From Paracoccus sp. N5 (lineage in GTDB: Bacteria > Pseudomonadota > Alphaproteobacteria > Rhodobacterales > Rhodobacteraceae): a stretch of DNA of 64,000 nucleotides. The notes under the pieces were generated by a model. That model was not told the DNA's origin. It did not search any database and saw only the letters and a program-made list of their open reading frames with translations. The DNA is taken from the NCBI RefSeq assembly GCF_000371965.1, contig NZ_AQUO01000001.1, positions 1,744,001 through 1,808,000 of the forward strand. Reading direction: 5' to 3'. Each line of letters starts with the position of its first letter. Position 1 is the stretch's first letter. This document shows positions 9,386 to 18,209 of the stretch, one piece after another. The translations under genes and the position numbers were made by a program.

Positions 9386-12300
9386 TTACTCGGCCGGCAC
9401 CGCCGCCAGGTCTTCGACATCCGCGATGGGATGCGTCAGATGCGGCAGCATCTCGCGCGGGCAGACCTGCAGGAAGTTCAGCTTTTCTTCCTCCCAGTTC
9501 TGCAGGATGTCCTCGGCCCGGCGCGAGCGGGTCTCGCGCGCATGACGCTCGATCAGGCCCTTCAGCTCGGCTTCCCAATGCGCTTGCGTCACCGGGCACA
9601 GGATCAGCGTCTCGGCATTGACATAGTCGCGCGCCAGCCCCTCGGGGTCATAGAGATAGGCCATGCCCCCGGTCATGCCGGCGCCGAAATTGGCACCGAT
9701 CCGGCCCAGGATCACCGCGACGCCGCCGGTCATGTATTCGCAGCCGTTGCTGCCGCAGCCCTCGATCACCACCTTGGCGCCCGAGTTCCGGACCGCGAAA
9801 CGCTCGCCCGCGCGGCCGGCCGCGAACAGGTAGCCGTCGGTGGCGCCGTAAAGCACGGTATTGCCGATGATGGTGTTCTCGGCTGCGACCAGCGGGCTCG
9901 ACATCGGCGGGCGCACGGTGATGGTGCCGCCCGACAGCCCCTTGCCGACATAGTCGTTGGCGTCGCCCGAGACCTCGATCTTCAGCCCCGGCGCGGCAAA
10001 GGCGCCCAGCGACTGGCCCGCGCTGCCGGTCAGCCGCACGGTCAGGTGGTCGGGCTGCAGGTTGTTGCGCATGCCGAAGGTCTGCACGATCATCGAACTG
10101 GTCCGCGTGCCGATGGTGCGCAGCGTGTTCCGGACCGCATAGCTCAACTGCATCTTCTCGCCGTCCGAGAAGAAGCGGCTGGCGTCGCGGATGATCTCGG
10201 CATCCAGCGTGTCCGGCACGGCGTTGCGCGGCTTGGTGCGGTCGTAGACGATCTTCTCGCTGCCATCGACGGTGATCAGCAGCGGGTTCAGGTCCAGATC
10301 GTCCAGCGACTTGTCGCCCCGGCTGACCTGGGTCAGCAGGTCGGCGCGGCCGATGATCTCGTCGAGCGAGCGCGCGCCGATGCTCGCCAGGATCTCGCGC
10401 ACCTCGGTCGCATAGAAGGTGATCAGGTTCACCACCTTGTCGGCCGAGCCGGTGAACATCGCCCGCAGCTTTTCATCCTGGGTGCAGACGCCGACCGGGC
10501 AGGTGTTCGACTGGCATTGCCGCACCATGATGCAGCCCATGGCGATCAGCGCCGCGGTGCCGACGCCGTATTCCTCGGCCCCCATCATCGCCGCCATGAC
10601 GATGTCGCGGCCGGTGCGCAAGCCCCCGTCGGTGCGCAGCGTCACCCGGTCGCGCAGCCGGTTCATCGCCAGCACCTGATGCGCCTCAGTCAGCCCCATC
10701 TCCCAGGGCAGGCCGGCGAACTTGATCGAGGTCGCCGGCGACGCCCCGGTGCCGCCGTTGTGCCCCGAGATCAGGATCACGTCGGCCTTGGCCTTGGCCA
10801 CGCCCGCCGCGATGGTGCCGACGCCGCTGGAGGCCACCAGCTTCACGGTGATCTTGGCGCGCGGGTTGATCTGCTTCAGGTCATAGATCAGCTGCGCCAG
10901 GTCCTCGATCGAATAGATGTCGTGGTGCGGCGGGGGCGAGATCAGCGTCACGCCCTTGGTCGAATGCCGCAGCCGCGCGATCAGGTCGGTGACCTTCATG
11001 CCCGGAAGCTGGCCGCCCTCGCCGGGCTTGGCGCCCTGCGCGACCTTGATCTCCAGTTCCTCGCAGGCGTTCAGGTATTCGGCGGTGACGCCGAAGCGGC
11101 CCGAGGCGACCTGCTTGATCTTGGCGCAAGGGTTGTCGCCATTCGGCAGCGGGTGGCTGTGCGCCGGATCCTCGCCGCCCTCGCCCGAGTCGGACTTGGC
11201 GCCGATGCGGTTCATGGCGATGTTCAGCGTCATATGCGCCTCGGGCGACAGCGCGCCCAGCGACATGCCCGGCGTCACGAAGCGCTTGCGGATCGAGGTG
11301 ATGCTTTCGACCTCCTCCAGCGGCACCGGCTTGCCCAGCGGCTTGATGTCCAGAAGGTCGCGCAGGTGGATCGGCGGATTCGCCCGCATGGTGGCGGTGA
11401 ACTGCTTCCACACGTCATAGGACGCCTTTTCGCAGGCGATCTGCAACAGCTTCATGGTGTTGGCTTCCCAGGCGTGCTTTTCGCCTGACCGCCGCGCCTT
11501 GTAGAAGCCGCCGACCGGCAGCAGCTCGGTGGTGTCGGAATGGAAGCCCCTGGCGTGGATGTCCTCCAGCTTCGCCTGCAAGCCGTGCAGACCGATGCCG
11601 GAAATCCGCGACTGCATGCCGGGGAAATATTCCGCCACCATGGCGCGCGACAGCCCCACCGCCTCGAAGTTCAAGCCCCCGCGATAGGAGCTGAGCACCG
11701 AGATCCCCATCTTCGCCATGATCTTCAGCAGGCCGGCGTCGATGGCGTCGCGATAGTTGCGCATGTTCTCGATCAGCGAGCCCGAGAGCAGCCCGCGCTC
11801 GATCCGCTCGGCGATGGTGTCCTGCGCCAGATAGGGGTTCACCGTGGTCGCGCCGCAGCCGATCAGCACCGCGAAATAATGCGGGTCGATACATTCCGCC
11901 GAGCGCACGTTGACCGAGCAAAAGGTCCGCAGCCCCTTGCGGGTCAGCCAGCTGTGCACCGCGCTGGTCGCCAGGATCATCGGCAGGCCGATGCGGTTCG
12001 GACCGATCTTCTCGTCCGACAGCACCAGATGGCCGGCGCCCGAGCGCACGGCATCCTCGGCCTCGGCGCGGATGCGGGCCAGGGCCTCGGCCATGGCCTC
12101 GGGGCCGGCGCCATCGGCGAAGGTGCAGTCGATCTGCGTCACCGCATCGCCGAACAGCTTCATCATCTCGGCGAATTCGCCATTGGCGACGAAGGGGCTT
12201 TCCAGCAGCAGGATCTCGGTCTGCGCGCTGGATTCGTCCAGCACGTTCTTGAGGTTGCCGAAACGGGTCTTGAGGCTCATCACCCGCGTCTCGCGCAGGC

Positions 12301-13918
12301 TGTCGATGGGCGGGTTGGTCACCTGGCTGAAGTTCTGCCGGAAGAAATGCGACAGCGGCCGATACTGGCCCGACAGCACCGCCGGCGGCGTGTCGTCGCC
12401 CATCGAGGCCAGCGCCTCCTTGCCGTCCTCGGCCATGGGCGCCAGCATCGATTCGATTTCCTCGACCGTATAGCCGGCGGCGATCTGGCGGCGGCGCAGT
12501 TCCTCGCCGGTAAAGACCAGCTCCTCGGGCAGGTCGCGCATCACCTCCGAAAGCTGCACCACCTTCTCGATCCACTCGCCGAAGGGCTGGGCCGAGGCCA
12601 GGTAGTCCTTGATCTCGCGGTCGTGGTAGAGCTTGCCCTCGGCCATGTCGACGGCGATCATCTGGCCCGGACCCAGCGCGCCCTTCTCGCGCACCGTGGC
12701 CTCGGCGACCGGGACCATGCCGGCCTCGGACCCCGCGATCAGCAGCCCGTCGCCGGTGATGACATAGCGCAGCGGCCGCAGCCCGTTGCGGTCCAGGCCG
12801 CCGCAGACCCAGCGCCCGTCGGTCATCGCCAGCGCCGCCGGCCCGTCCCAGGGCTCCATGACCGAGTTGCAATAGGCATACATATCGGCCCAGGCCTGCG
12901 GCATGTCGGTGGTGGCCTTGGACCAGGCTTCCGGCACCAGCATGGTCTTGGTCATCGGCGCCGAGCGGCCCGAACGCACCATGACCTCGAACACCGCGTC
13001 CAGCGCCGCCGAGTCGGACGAGCCGCCCGGGATGATCGGCTTGATATCCTCGGCCATCTCGCCGAAGGCGCGGCTGGCCATGCGGATCTCGTGGCTGCGC
13101 ATCCAGTTCGAATTGCCCTTCAGCGTGTTGATCTCGCCGTTATGGGCCAGCATGCGGAAGGGTTGCGCCAGCCACCATTGCGGGAAGGTGTTGGTGGAAT
13201 AGCGCTGGTGATAGATGGCGAAGGCCGATTCGAACCGCTCGTCCTTCAGGTCGGGATAGAACTCGGCCACCTGCTCGGCCAGCATCATGCCCTTGTAGAT
13301 GATCGACCGGCAGGACAGCGTGCACAGATACAGTCCGCCGATCTGCGCGGCGATGGCGGCCTTCTCGATGCGGCGGCGGATGATGTACAGCTCGCGCTCG
13401 AACTGCTCCTGGTCGATGTCCTTTTCGCAGCGGATCAGGATCTGCTCGATCTCGGGGCGGGTGGCATTGGCCTTTTCGCCCAAGACCGCGGTGTTCACCG
13501 GCACATGCCGCCAGCCATAGATGTAATGGCCCATGCGCAGCACTTCGGATTCGACGATGGTCCGGCAAAGCTCCTGCTGGGCGAAATTCGTGCGCGGCAG
13601 GAAGCACTGGCCGACCGCGATCAGCTTCGACTGATCCGGCTCGTGGCCGGTGCGCCGCACCTGGTCATAGAAGAACGGCACCGGGATCTGCACATGGATG
13701 CCGGCGCCGTCGCCGGTCTTGCCGTCGGCATCGACCGCGCCGCGGTGCCAGATCGCCTTCAGCGCGTTGATGCCGGCATCGACCACCTTGCGGCTGGCCT
13801 TGCCGTCCAGGTTCACCACCAGGCCGACGCCGCAAGAGGAATGCTCGTCCTCGGCGCGATACAGCGAATGTTGGTCCATCCAGTCGCGGCGGGCCTGTTC
13901 CTGCTGTTCCCAGCTCAT
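9386..13918 (-). CDS. gltB: Glutamate synthase (NADPH) large subunit
   Basis: This 1510-residue alpha subunit of NADPH-GOGAT transfers the glutamine amide to 2-oxoglutarate. A 28-residue propeptide precedes the glutaminase nucleophile Cys29 (SSCGVGLVVNLDGK). The class II amidotransferase domain occupies about 29-430, the central domain follows, and the FMN-binding synthase domain contains GEGGEDP and SGHNGGTGASP. The 3Fe-4S cysteines are spaced as GCIMVRQCQSNTCPVG near residues 1129-1140. The C-terminal GXGXG beta-helix begins near 1270. The start at 13918 has GAAGGA upstream and gives the expected propeptide length. It is the last gene of the gltD-orf-gltB operon, 14 bases after the secreted-protein gene. 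Confidence 0.97.
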   Translation of the reverse strand: MSWEQQEQARRDWMDQHSLYRAEDEHSSCGVGLVVNLDGKASRKVVDAGINALKAIWHRGAVDADGKTGDGAGIHVQIPVPFFYDQVRRTGHEPDQSKLIAVGQCFLPRTNFAQQELCRTIVESEVLRMGHYIYGWRHVPVNTAVLGEKANATRPEIEQILIRCEKDIDQEQFERELYIIRRRIEKAAIAAQIGGLYLCTLSCRSIIYKGMMLAEQVAEFYPDLKDERFESAFAIYHQRYSTNTFPQWWLAQPFRMLAHNGEINTLKGNSNWMRSHEIRMASRAFGEMAEDIKPIIPGGSSDSAALDAVFEVMVRSGRSAPMTKTMLVPEAWSKATTDMPQAWADMYAYCNSVMEPWDGPAALAMTDGRWVCGGLDRNGLRPLRYVITGDGLLIAGSEAGMVPVAEATVREKGALGPGQMIAVDMAEGKLYHDREIKDYLASAQPFGEWIEKVVQLSEVMRDLPEELVFTGEELRRRQIAAGYTVEEIESMLAPMAEDGKEALASMGDDTPPAVLSGQYRPLSHFFRQNFSQVTNPPIDSLRETRVMSLKTRFGNLKNVLDESSAQTEILLLESPFVANGEFAEMMKLFGDAVTQIDCTFADGAGPEAMAEALARIRAEAEDAVRSGAGHLVLSDEKIGPNRIGLPMILATSAVHSWLTRKGLRTFCSVNVRSAECIDPHYFAVLIGCGATTVNPYLAQDTIAERIERGLLSGSLIENMRNYRDAIDAGLLKIMAKMGISVLSSYRGGLNFEAVGLSRAMVAEYFPGMQSRISGIGLHGLQAKLEDIHARGFHSDTTELLPVGGFYKARRSGEKHAWEANTMKLLQIACEKASYDVWKQFTATMRANPPIHLRDLLDIKPLGKPVPLEEVESITSIRKRFVTPGMSLGALSPEAHMTLNIAMNRIGAKSDSGEGGEDPAHSHPLPNGDNPCAKIKQVASGRFGVTAEYLNACEELEIKVAQGAKPGEGGQLPGMKVTDLIARLRHSTKGVTLISPPPHHDIYSIEDLAQLIYDLKQINPRAKITVKLVASSGVGTIAAGVAKAKADVILISGHNGGTGASPATSIKFAGLPWEMGLTEAHQVLAMNRLRDRVTLRTDGGLRTGRDIVMAAMMGAEEYGVGTAALIAMGCIMVRQCQSNTCPVGVCTQDEKLRAMFTGSADKVVNLITFYATEVREILASIGARSLDEIIGRADLLTQVSRGDKSLDDLDLNPLLITVDGSEKIVYDRTKPRNAVPDTLDAEIIRDASRFFSDGEKMQLSYAVRNTLRTIGTRTSSMIVQTFGMRNNLQPDHLTVRLTGSAGQSLGAFAAPGLKIEVSGDANDYVGKGLSGGTITVRPPMSSPLVAAENTIIGNTVLYGATDGYLFAAGRAGERFAVRNSGAKVVIEGCGSNGCEYMTGGVAVILGRIGANFGAGMTGGMAYLYDPEGLARDYVNAETLILCPVTQAHWEAELKGLIERHARETRSRRAEDILQNWEEEKLNFLQVCPREMLPHLTHPIADVEDLAAVPAE

Positions 13919-13932
13919 GTTTTCACAGTCCT

Positions 13933-14730
13933 TCACGTCCGTGCCCCTTTCAAAAGCTGCCTCACGGCGTCGGCATCGCGGCCGTTCACCATCTGCAGGT
14001 CGCAATCATATTCCGGCGTGGTCGCGCCAAAGCCGGGTTGTCCCGGAAAGGCGAAGGTCACCGGGCTGTCGTTGGTTTCCTGGCGCGCGCCGGTCCAGTC
14101 CTCCGAGGTCTCGACCCCGCCATAGAACCGGCCCTGGGCGCGGCTGATGAACTGCTGGCCCTTGCGGGTAATCAGCACGTCGCCCGTTTCGCTATAGGTG
14201 GTCAGCTCGAACTGCGTCACCTCCAGGGGCACGCCATCGATCTGCACCGTCTCGCCGGTCAGCCGGTCCTCGCCGACGTGATGCAGCCGCTCGCCATTGT
14301 TCGAGCGGGTCCAGAAGTCGAAATCGTCCTTGCCGGTCGCCGCCAGCGTGCTGAATGAGGCGTCGTCCGCCGCGCCCTCCTCCAGCACGTCGACCAGGCC
14401 GCTGCGCAGGTCGGTGCTTTCCATCCAGCGCGTTTCCTTGTCGATGCGCGACTGGTAGGTGGCGCCCTCGCGGGTGAAATAGGTCACCCACTGGTCGCCC
14501 GGCGCATCGCCCGAACAGCGGTAATGCTGCGACACCGAACAGCCGCGGTTCTGCACCGTGATCTCCAGCCGGCAACCTTCCGGCGGGGTGAAGTTCGCCG
14601 CCGCTGCGGGCAGGGCGAAAAGGGTCAGCAAGCCTGCCGTTCCCGCCGCAAGCCGCCCGGCCCGCGCAACGGGCAACGCGCGCAGCCTGTGTACGCGCGG
14701 TGTACGGTCCGTGTACGTCCCGTGCATCAT
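13933..14730 (-). CDS. Unknown secreted protein inside the glt operon
   Basis: A 265-residue protein of unrecognised family. The N-terminus is a basic stretch followed by AGTAGLLTLFALPAAAANF, a signal peptide with cleavage near AAA-N, so the protein should be periplasmic. The mature part has several cysteines (CRLEI, GCSVSQHYRC and a C-terminal YDCDLQ), suitable for disulfides, and no membrane helix. It lies 11 bases after gltD and 14 before gltB, so it must be co-transcribed with a cytoplasmic enzyme that does not obviously need a periplasmic partner. ATG 14730 or the adjacent ATG 14727 may start it. Three phased 11-bp repeats fall within its first codons. Confidence 0.82.
   Translation of the reverse strand: MMHGTYTDRTPRVHRLRALPVARAGRLAAGTAGLLTLFALPAAAANFTPPEGCRLEITVQNRGCSVSQHYRCSGDAPGDQWVTYFTREGATYQSRIDKETRWMESTDLRSGLVDVLEEGAADDASFSTLAATGKDDFDFWTRSNNGERLHHVGEDRLTGETVQIDGVPLEVTQFELTTYSETGDVLITRKGQQFISRAQGRFYGGVETSEDWTGARQETNDSPVTFAFPGQPGFGATTPEYDCDLQMVNGRDADAVRQLLKGART
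14689..14717. repeat. Three GTGTACG iterons at exact 11-bp spacing
   Basis: GTGTACG occurs at 14689, 14700 and 14711. The period of 11 is not a multiple of three, so it is not a peptide repeat; it places all three copies on one face of the helix, as in protein-binding iterons. They overlap the first 15 codons of the secreted-protein gene, just after the gltD stop. Confidence 0.5.
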
Positions 14731-14741
14731 GGTCACACCCC

Positions 14742-16226
14742 CTATTCGGCGGCGACGCGGGCGCTGCCGGCCAGGAAGCCGGCGATGCTGTCGGCGGCCT
14801 CGCGGCCGTCGCGGATCGCCCAGACCACCAGGCTGGCGCCACGCACGATGTCGCCCACGGCAAAGACGCCGGGCAGGCTGGTCTGATGCGTCTGGTAATC
14901 GGCCTTGATCGTGCCCCAGCGCGTCACCTCCAGCCCCTCGACGCCCCAGAGCCGCGGCAGCTCCTCGGGCTCGAAACCCAGCGCCTTGATCACCAGGTCG
15001 GCCGGCTCGTCGTAATCGGCGCCCTCGATCAGCTCCGGCGACTGCCGGCCGCTGACGTCCGGCGCGCCCAGCCGCATCCGCTGCACCCGGACCGAGGCGA
15101 TGGCGGGCAGCCCGTCCACATCGACCTCTTGCGCGACCATCGCCTCGCCGGTGACATGGCCGCTGAACGAGCCGGGGGCGGAAAGCCACACGAATTCAAC
15201 GCCTTCTTCCTCGGCGTTCTGCACTTCGCGCTGGCTGCCCGGCATGTTGGCGCGGTCGCGGCGATACAGGCACTTGACCGATTGCGCGCCCTGGCGGATG
15301 GCGGTGCGCACGCAGTCCATGGCGGTGTCGCCGCCGCCGATCACCACGACGCGCTTGCCGCGGGCATTCAGCTCGCCATCCTCGTAGTCGGGGATCTCGT
15401 CGCCCAGATCGACCCGGTTCGAGGCGGTCAGATAGTCCAGCGCCCGCACCACGCCCCTGGCCTCGGCATTGTCGATGTCCAGGTCGCGGGTCTTGTAGAC
15501 GCCGGTCGCGATCAGCACCGCGTCATGCTTGCCGCGGATGGCGTCGAAGCTGATGTCCTCGCCGACATTGGCGTTCAGCACGAATTCCACGCCGCCGTCG
15601 CGCAGCAGCTGGTTGCGGCGCTCGACCACGGATTTCTCCAGCTTGAAGCCGGGGATGCCATAGATCAGCAGCCCGCCGGCGCGGTCGTGGCGGTCATAGA
15701 CCGTGACCTGATAGCCCATGCGGCGCAGCCGGTCGGCGGCGGCCAGCCCGCCCGGGCCGGCGCCGATGATGCCAATGGATTCAGGGCGTTCCACCACCGG
15801 GGCGGCGGGCTGGACCCAGCCCATCTCCCAGGCGGTGTCGGTGATGTATTTCTCGATGGCGCCGATGGTGACGGTGCCGTGGCCGGATTGCTCGATGACG
15901 CAATTGCCTTCGCACAGCCGGTCCTGCGGGCAGATGCGGCCGCAGATCTCGGGGAATGTGTTGGTTTCCTGGCTGCGGAAATAGGCCTCTTGCGTGCGGC
16001 CCTCGGCGGTCAGGCGCAACCAGTCCGGGATGTTGTTATGAAGCGGGCAATGGCTCTGGCAATAGGGCACGCCGCATTGGCTGCAGCGGCTGGCCTGTTC
16101 CTTGGCCTTGGCGTCGGCAAACTCGCGATAGATCTCGTGGAAGTCTTCCGAGCGGGTCGCCGCGTCACGCTTTTCGGGCATCTCGCGCCCGATGGTGACG
16201 AATTTGAGCATCTTTTGCGTGGCCAT
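14742..16226 (-). CDS. gltD: Glutamate synthase (NADPH) small subunit
   Basis: The 494-residue beta subunit feeds electrons from NADPH through FAD and two 4Fe-4S clusters to GltB. The N-terminal cluster cysteines are in CSQCGVPYCQSHCPLHNNIP (residues 48-67) and CGRICPQDRLCEGNC (near 95-109). FAD binding is shown by GIIGAGPGGLAAADRLRRMG, and the NADPH Rossmann motif by VVVIGGGDTAMDCVRTA. The start at 16226 has GAAGGA 9 bases upstream. It is the first gene of the operon; the order gltD first is the reverse of E. coli gltBD. Confidence 0.96.
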   Translation of the reverse strand: MATQKMLKFVTIGREMPEKRDAATRSEDFHEIYREFADAKAKEQASRCSQCGVPYCQSHCPLHNNIPDWLRLTAEGRTQEAYFRSQETNTFPEICGRICPQDRLCEGNCVIEQSGHGTVTIGAIEKYITDTAWEMGWVQPAAPVVERPESIGIIGAGPGGLAAADRLRRMGYQVTVYDRHDRAGGLLIYGIPGFKLEKSVVERRNQLLRDGGVEFVLNANVGEDISFDAIRGKHDAVLIATGVYKTRDLDIDNAEARGVVRALDYLTASNRVDLGDEIPDYEDGELNARGKRVVVIGGGDTAMDCVRTAIRQGAQSVKCLYRRDRANMPGSQREVQNAEEEGVEFVWLSAPGSFSGHVTGEAMVAQEVDVDGLPAIASVRVQRMRLGAPDVSGRQSPELIEGADYDEPADLVIKALGFEPEELPRLWGVEGLEVTRWGTIKADYQTHQTSLPGVFAVGDIVRGASLVVWAIRDGREAADSIAGFLAGSARVAAE

Positions 16227-16289
16227 GGCTGCGCGTCCTTCGATCGCGAGGAGTATGAGAGCCTGATAAAACAGGCCGCAGCCGATTAA

Positions 16290-16308
16290 AAGTCAGCTAA
16301 GCTGACCT
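16290..16308 (-). terminator. Stem-loop after uppP, possible terminator or glt operator
   Basis: Perfect GTCAGC-TTA-GCTGAC (minus strand; 16292-16306) extends by A-T and G-T pairs and is followed by TTTTAAT, so it fits a short intrinsic terminator for uppP. Because gltD starts 64 bases downstream, it could instead be an operator of the glt promoter. Confidence 0.5.
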
Positions 16309-16376
16309 AATTAACGATTTCTGGCACCCGTCGGCAGATTTTCTTGCTGCGAGTGCGAAAAATAGGTCAGCGCATC

Positions 16377-17180
16377 TTACCAACCTGCCTGCAAAGCCAG
16401 CAGAACCAAGGCGCCGACCACGATTCGCCACCAGGCGAAGAACGCATAGCCATGCGCCGAGACGTAATTCAGCAGCCCGCGCACCACGACCACGGCCGCC
16501 AGGAAGGCGCAGACGAAGCCGACGACGATATTGCCCGCCGCCGCCGCGTCCAGGATGTCGCGGTTCTTGTAGAGGTCATAGACAAAGGCGCCCAGCATCG
16601 TGGGCATGGACAGGAAAAAGCTGAATTCCGCGGCAGAACGCTTGTCGGCGCCCAAAAGCAGGGCACCGACGATGGTCGCCCCGGAACGCGAGACGCCGGG
16701 AATCATCGCCAGGCACTGGATGAAACCGATCTTCACCGCCATCGGCAGCGGGAAATCCTCGGCCGCGTGATAGCGCGGCCGGGTCGCCATGCGGTCCACG
16801 AACAGCAGCACCACCCCGCCCAGGATCAGCATGCTGGCGATCAGCAGCGGGGTTTCGAACAGGATCTCCTTGATGACCTTGTGCGCCAGCACACCGATCA
16901 CCACGGCGGGCAGGAAGGCCAGCAGGACCGCCAGGATGAAGCGGCGCGCCTTGGGATCATGCGGCGCGCTGGAAAAGATCCGCCACAGCTTGCCGGCATA
17001 GACCCCCAGGATCGCCAGGATCGCGCCCAGCTGGATCAGCACCTCGAAGGCGCGGCCCGGTGAGTCGAAGCCCAGGAAATGCCCGGCCAGCAGGACATGG
17101 CCTGTCGAGGAAACCGGGATGAACTCGGTCAGCCCCTCCAGCAGACCAAGGGCGGCGGCGACAAGCGTGTTGTGATCCAT
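16377..17180 (-). CDS. uppP: Undecaprenyl-diphosphatase UppP/BacA
   Basis: A 267-residue polytopic inner-membrane enzyme that dephosphorylates undecaprenyl pyrophosphate to recycle the lipid carrier of peptidoglycan synthesis. It confers bacitracin tolerance when abundant. Both family motifs are present: GLLEGLTEFIPVSSTGHVLL (residues 13-32) and IPGVSRSGATIVGALLLG. About eight membrane helices follow. The start ATG shares one base with the TGA stop of the preceding gene (TGATG), so translation is coupled. Confidence 0.96.
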   Translation of the reverse strand: MDHNTLVAAALGLLEGLTEFIPVSSTGHVLLAGHFLGFDSPGRAFEVLIQLGAILAILGVYAGKLWRIFSSAPHDPKARRFILAVLLAFLPAVVIGVLAHKVIKEILFETPLLIASMLILGGVVLLFVDRMATRPRYHAAEDFPLPMAVKIGFIQCLAMIPGVSRSGATIVGALLLGADKRSAAEFSFFLSMPTMLGAFVYDLYKNRDILDAAAAGNIVVGFVCAFLAAVVVVRGLLNYVSAHGYAFFAWWRIVVGALVLLALQAGW

Positions 17181-18172
17181 CAGTTGTCGCGGAGGTTCTT
17201 CGCGGTCGCGGTGATGGCGTCATATTGCCCCGCGGGGCGGAAGCGCCACAGGTATTCGGCGATGACGGCGGGGGCGGCGGTCGGCTCGATGCCCAGGTCG
17301 GCGAGGGTCTTGGTGCCCTCGGCGACCCGGTTCGGCAGCCGCAGCGTGCGGGCCTGGTCCCTGGTCAGGATGCGGTTGGTCAAAAGCCCGCCCGTCACCA
17401 CCTGGCCCGCGTCCAGCACGCTGCCCATGACGCCGGCCAGCACATGCGGCAGGCCGATGATGGCGCGGCGCCGGCCGGTGGCGGTCAGCACTTGGCGCGC
17501 CACGTCGCGCATGGTCAGCACGTCCGGCCCGCCCAGCTCATAGATCCCCGGCGCCGCCAAGCCCGAGGCCGCCAGGGCCGCGGCCCGCGCCACGTCCATG
17601 ACATAGACCGGCTGCACCTCGGTCCGCGCGCCCGGGACCAGCAGGAACGGCCCCAGCCGGGTCATCGCCGCGATGCGGTTGTAGAAATTGTCGTCCGAGC
17701 CGAAGATGATCGAGGGCCGCAGGATCACCGCATCCGGCCGCTGCGCCAGAACGGCAGCCTCGCCCCGGCCCTTCGAGGCGGCATAGAGGCTGGAGGACTC
17801 CGGGTCGGCGCCCAGGGCCGAGACATGCACGAGATGCTTCACGCCCTGCTGGGCGGCGATGCGGGCGATGCGGCCGGCGGCCTCTTCATGGATGGCGTCG
17901 AAGGTGTTCTTGCCCTCGCGCACCAGGATGCCGACGCAGTTGATGACCGCATCGGCATCGGTCATGCAGGCGGCAACCGACAGGTCGTCGCGGACGTTGC
18001 AGGGCACCGGCTCGACCTGGCCGGGGGCGCCATAGGTGCGCACGATGCCGGCCTGGTTCGGGCGGCGCACGGCGACGCGGATGCGCCAGCCCTGCTGGGC
18101 CATGACCCGGGCGATCTGCCGGCCCAGGAAGCCAGACCCGCCATAGATGGTGACAAGCTTGGTTGCGGACAT
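17180..18172 (-). CDS. NDUFA9-like NAD(P)-binding protein
   Basis: A 330-residue atypical short-chain dehydrogenase. The N-terminal Rossmann motif is VTIYGGSGFLGRQIARVMAQ (residues 7-26), followed by DADAVINCVGIL. The catalytic Tyr-Lys pair appears as YAASKGRGEAAV. The family includes mitochondrial complex I accessory subunit NDUFA9/39 kDa and is common in alphaproteobacteria; whether this one associates with complex I is unknown. The start MSATKLVTIYGG is at 18172. It overlaps uppP by one base, which makes a membrane or cell-envelope connection possible. Confidence 0.85.
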   Translation of the reverse strand: MSATKLVTIYGGSGFLGRQIARVMAQQGWRIRVAVRRPNQAGIVRTYGAPGQVEPVPCNVRDDLSVAACMTDADAVINCVGILVREGKNTFDAIHEEAAGRIARIAAQQGVKHLVHVSALGADPESSSLYAASKGRGEAAVLAQRPDAVILRPSIIFGSDDNFYNRIAAMTRLGPFLLVPGARTEVQPVYVMDVARAAALAASGLAAPGIYELGGPDVLTMRDVARQVLTATGRRRAIIGLPHVLAGVMGSVLDAGQVVTGGLLTNRILTRDQARTLRLPNRVAEGTKTLADLGIEPTAAPAVIAEYLWRFRPAGQYDAITATAKNLRDN

Positions 18173-18209
18173 GGCTCTCGCTCCTATGCGTGGCGTGCTT
18201 GTCCGTTCA

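Noticed and set aside
9209..14125. Two very long open frames on the plus strand opposite gltB (759 and 861 codons)
   Set aside because: They are antisense shadows of a GC-rich coding region, are rich in Arg, His and Gln, show no domain, and gltB on the other strand is unmistakable.
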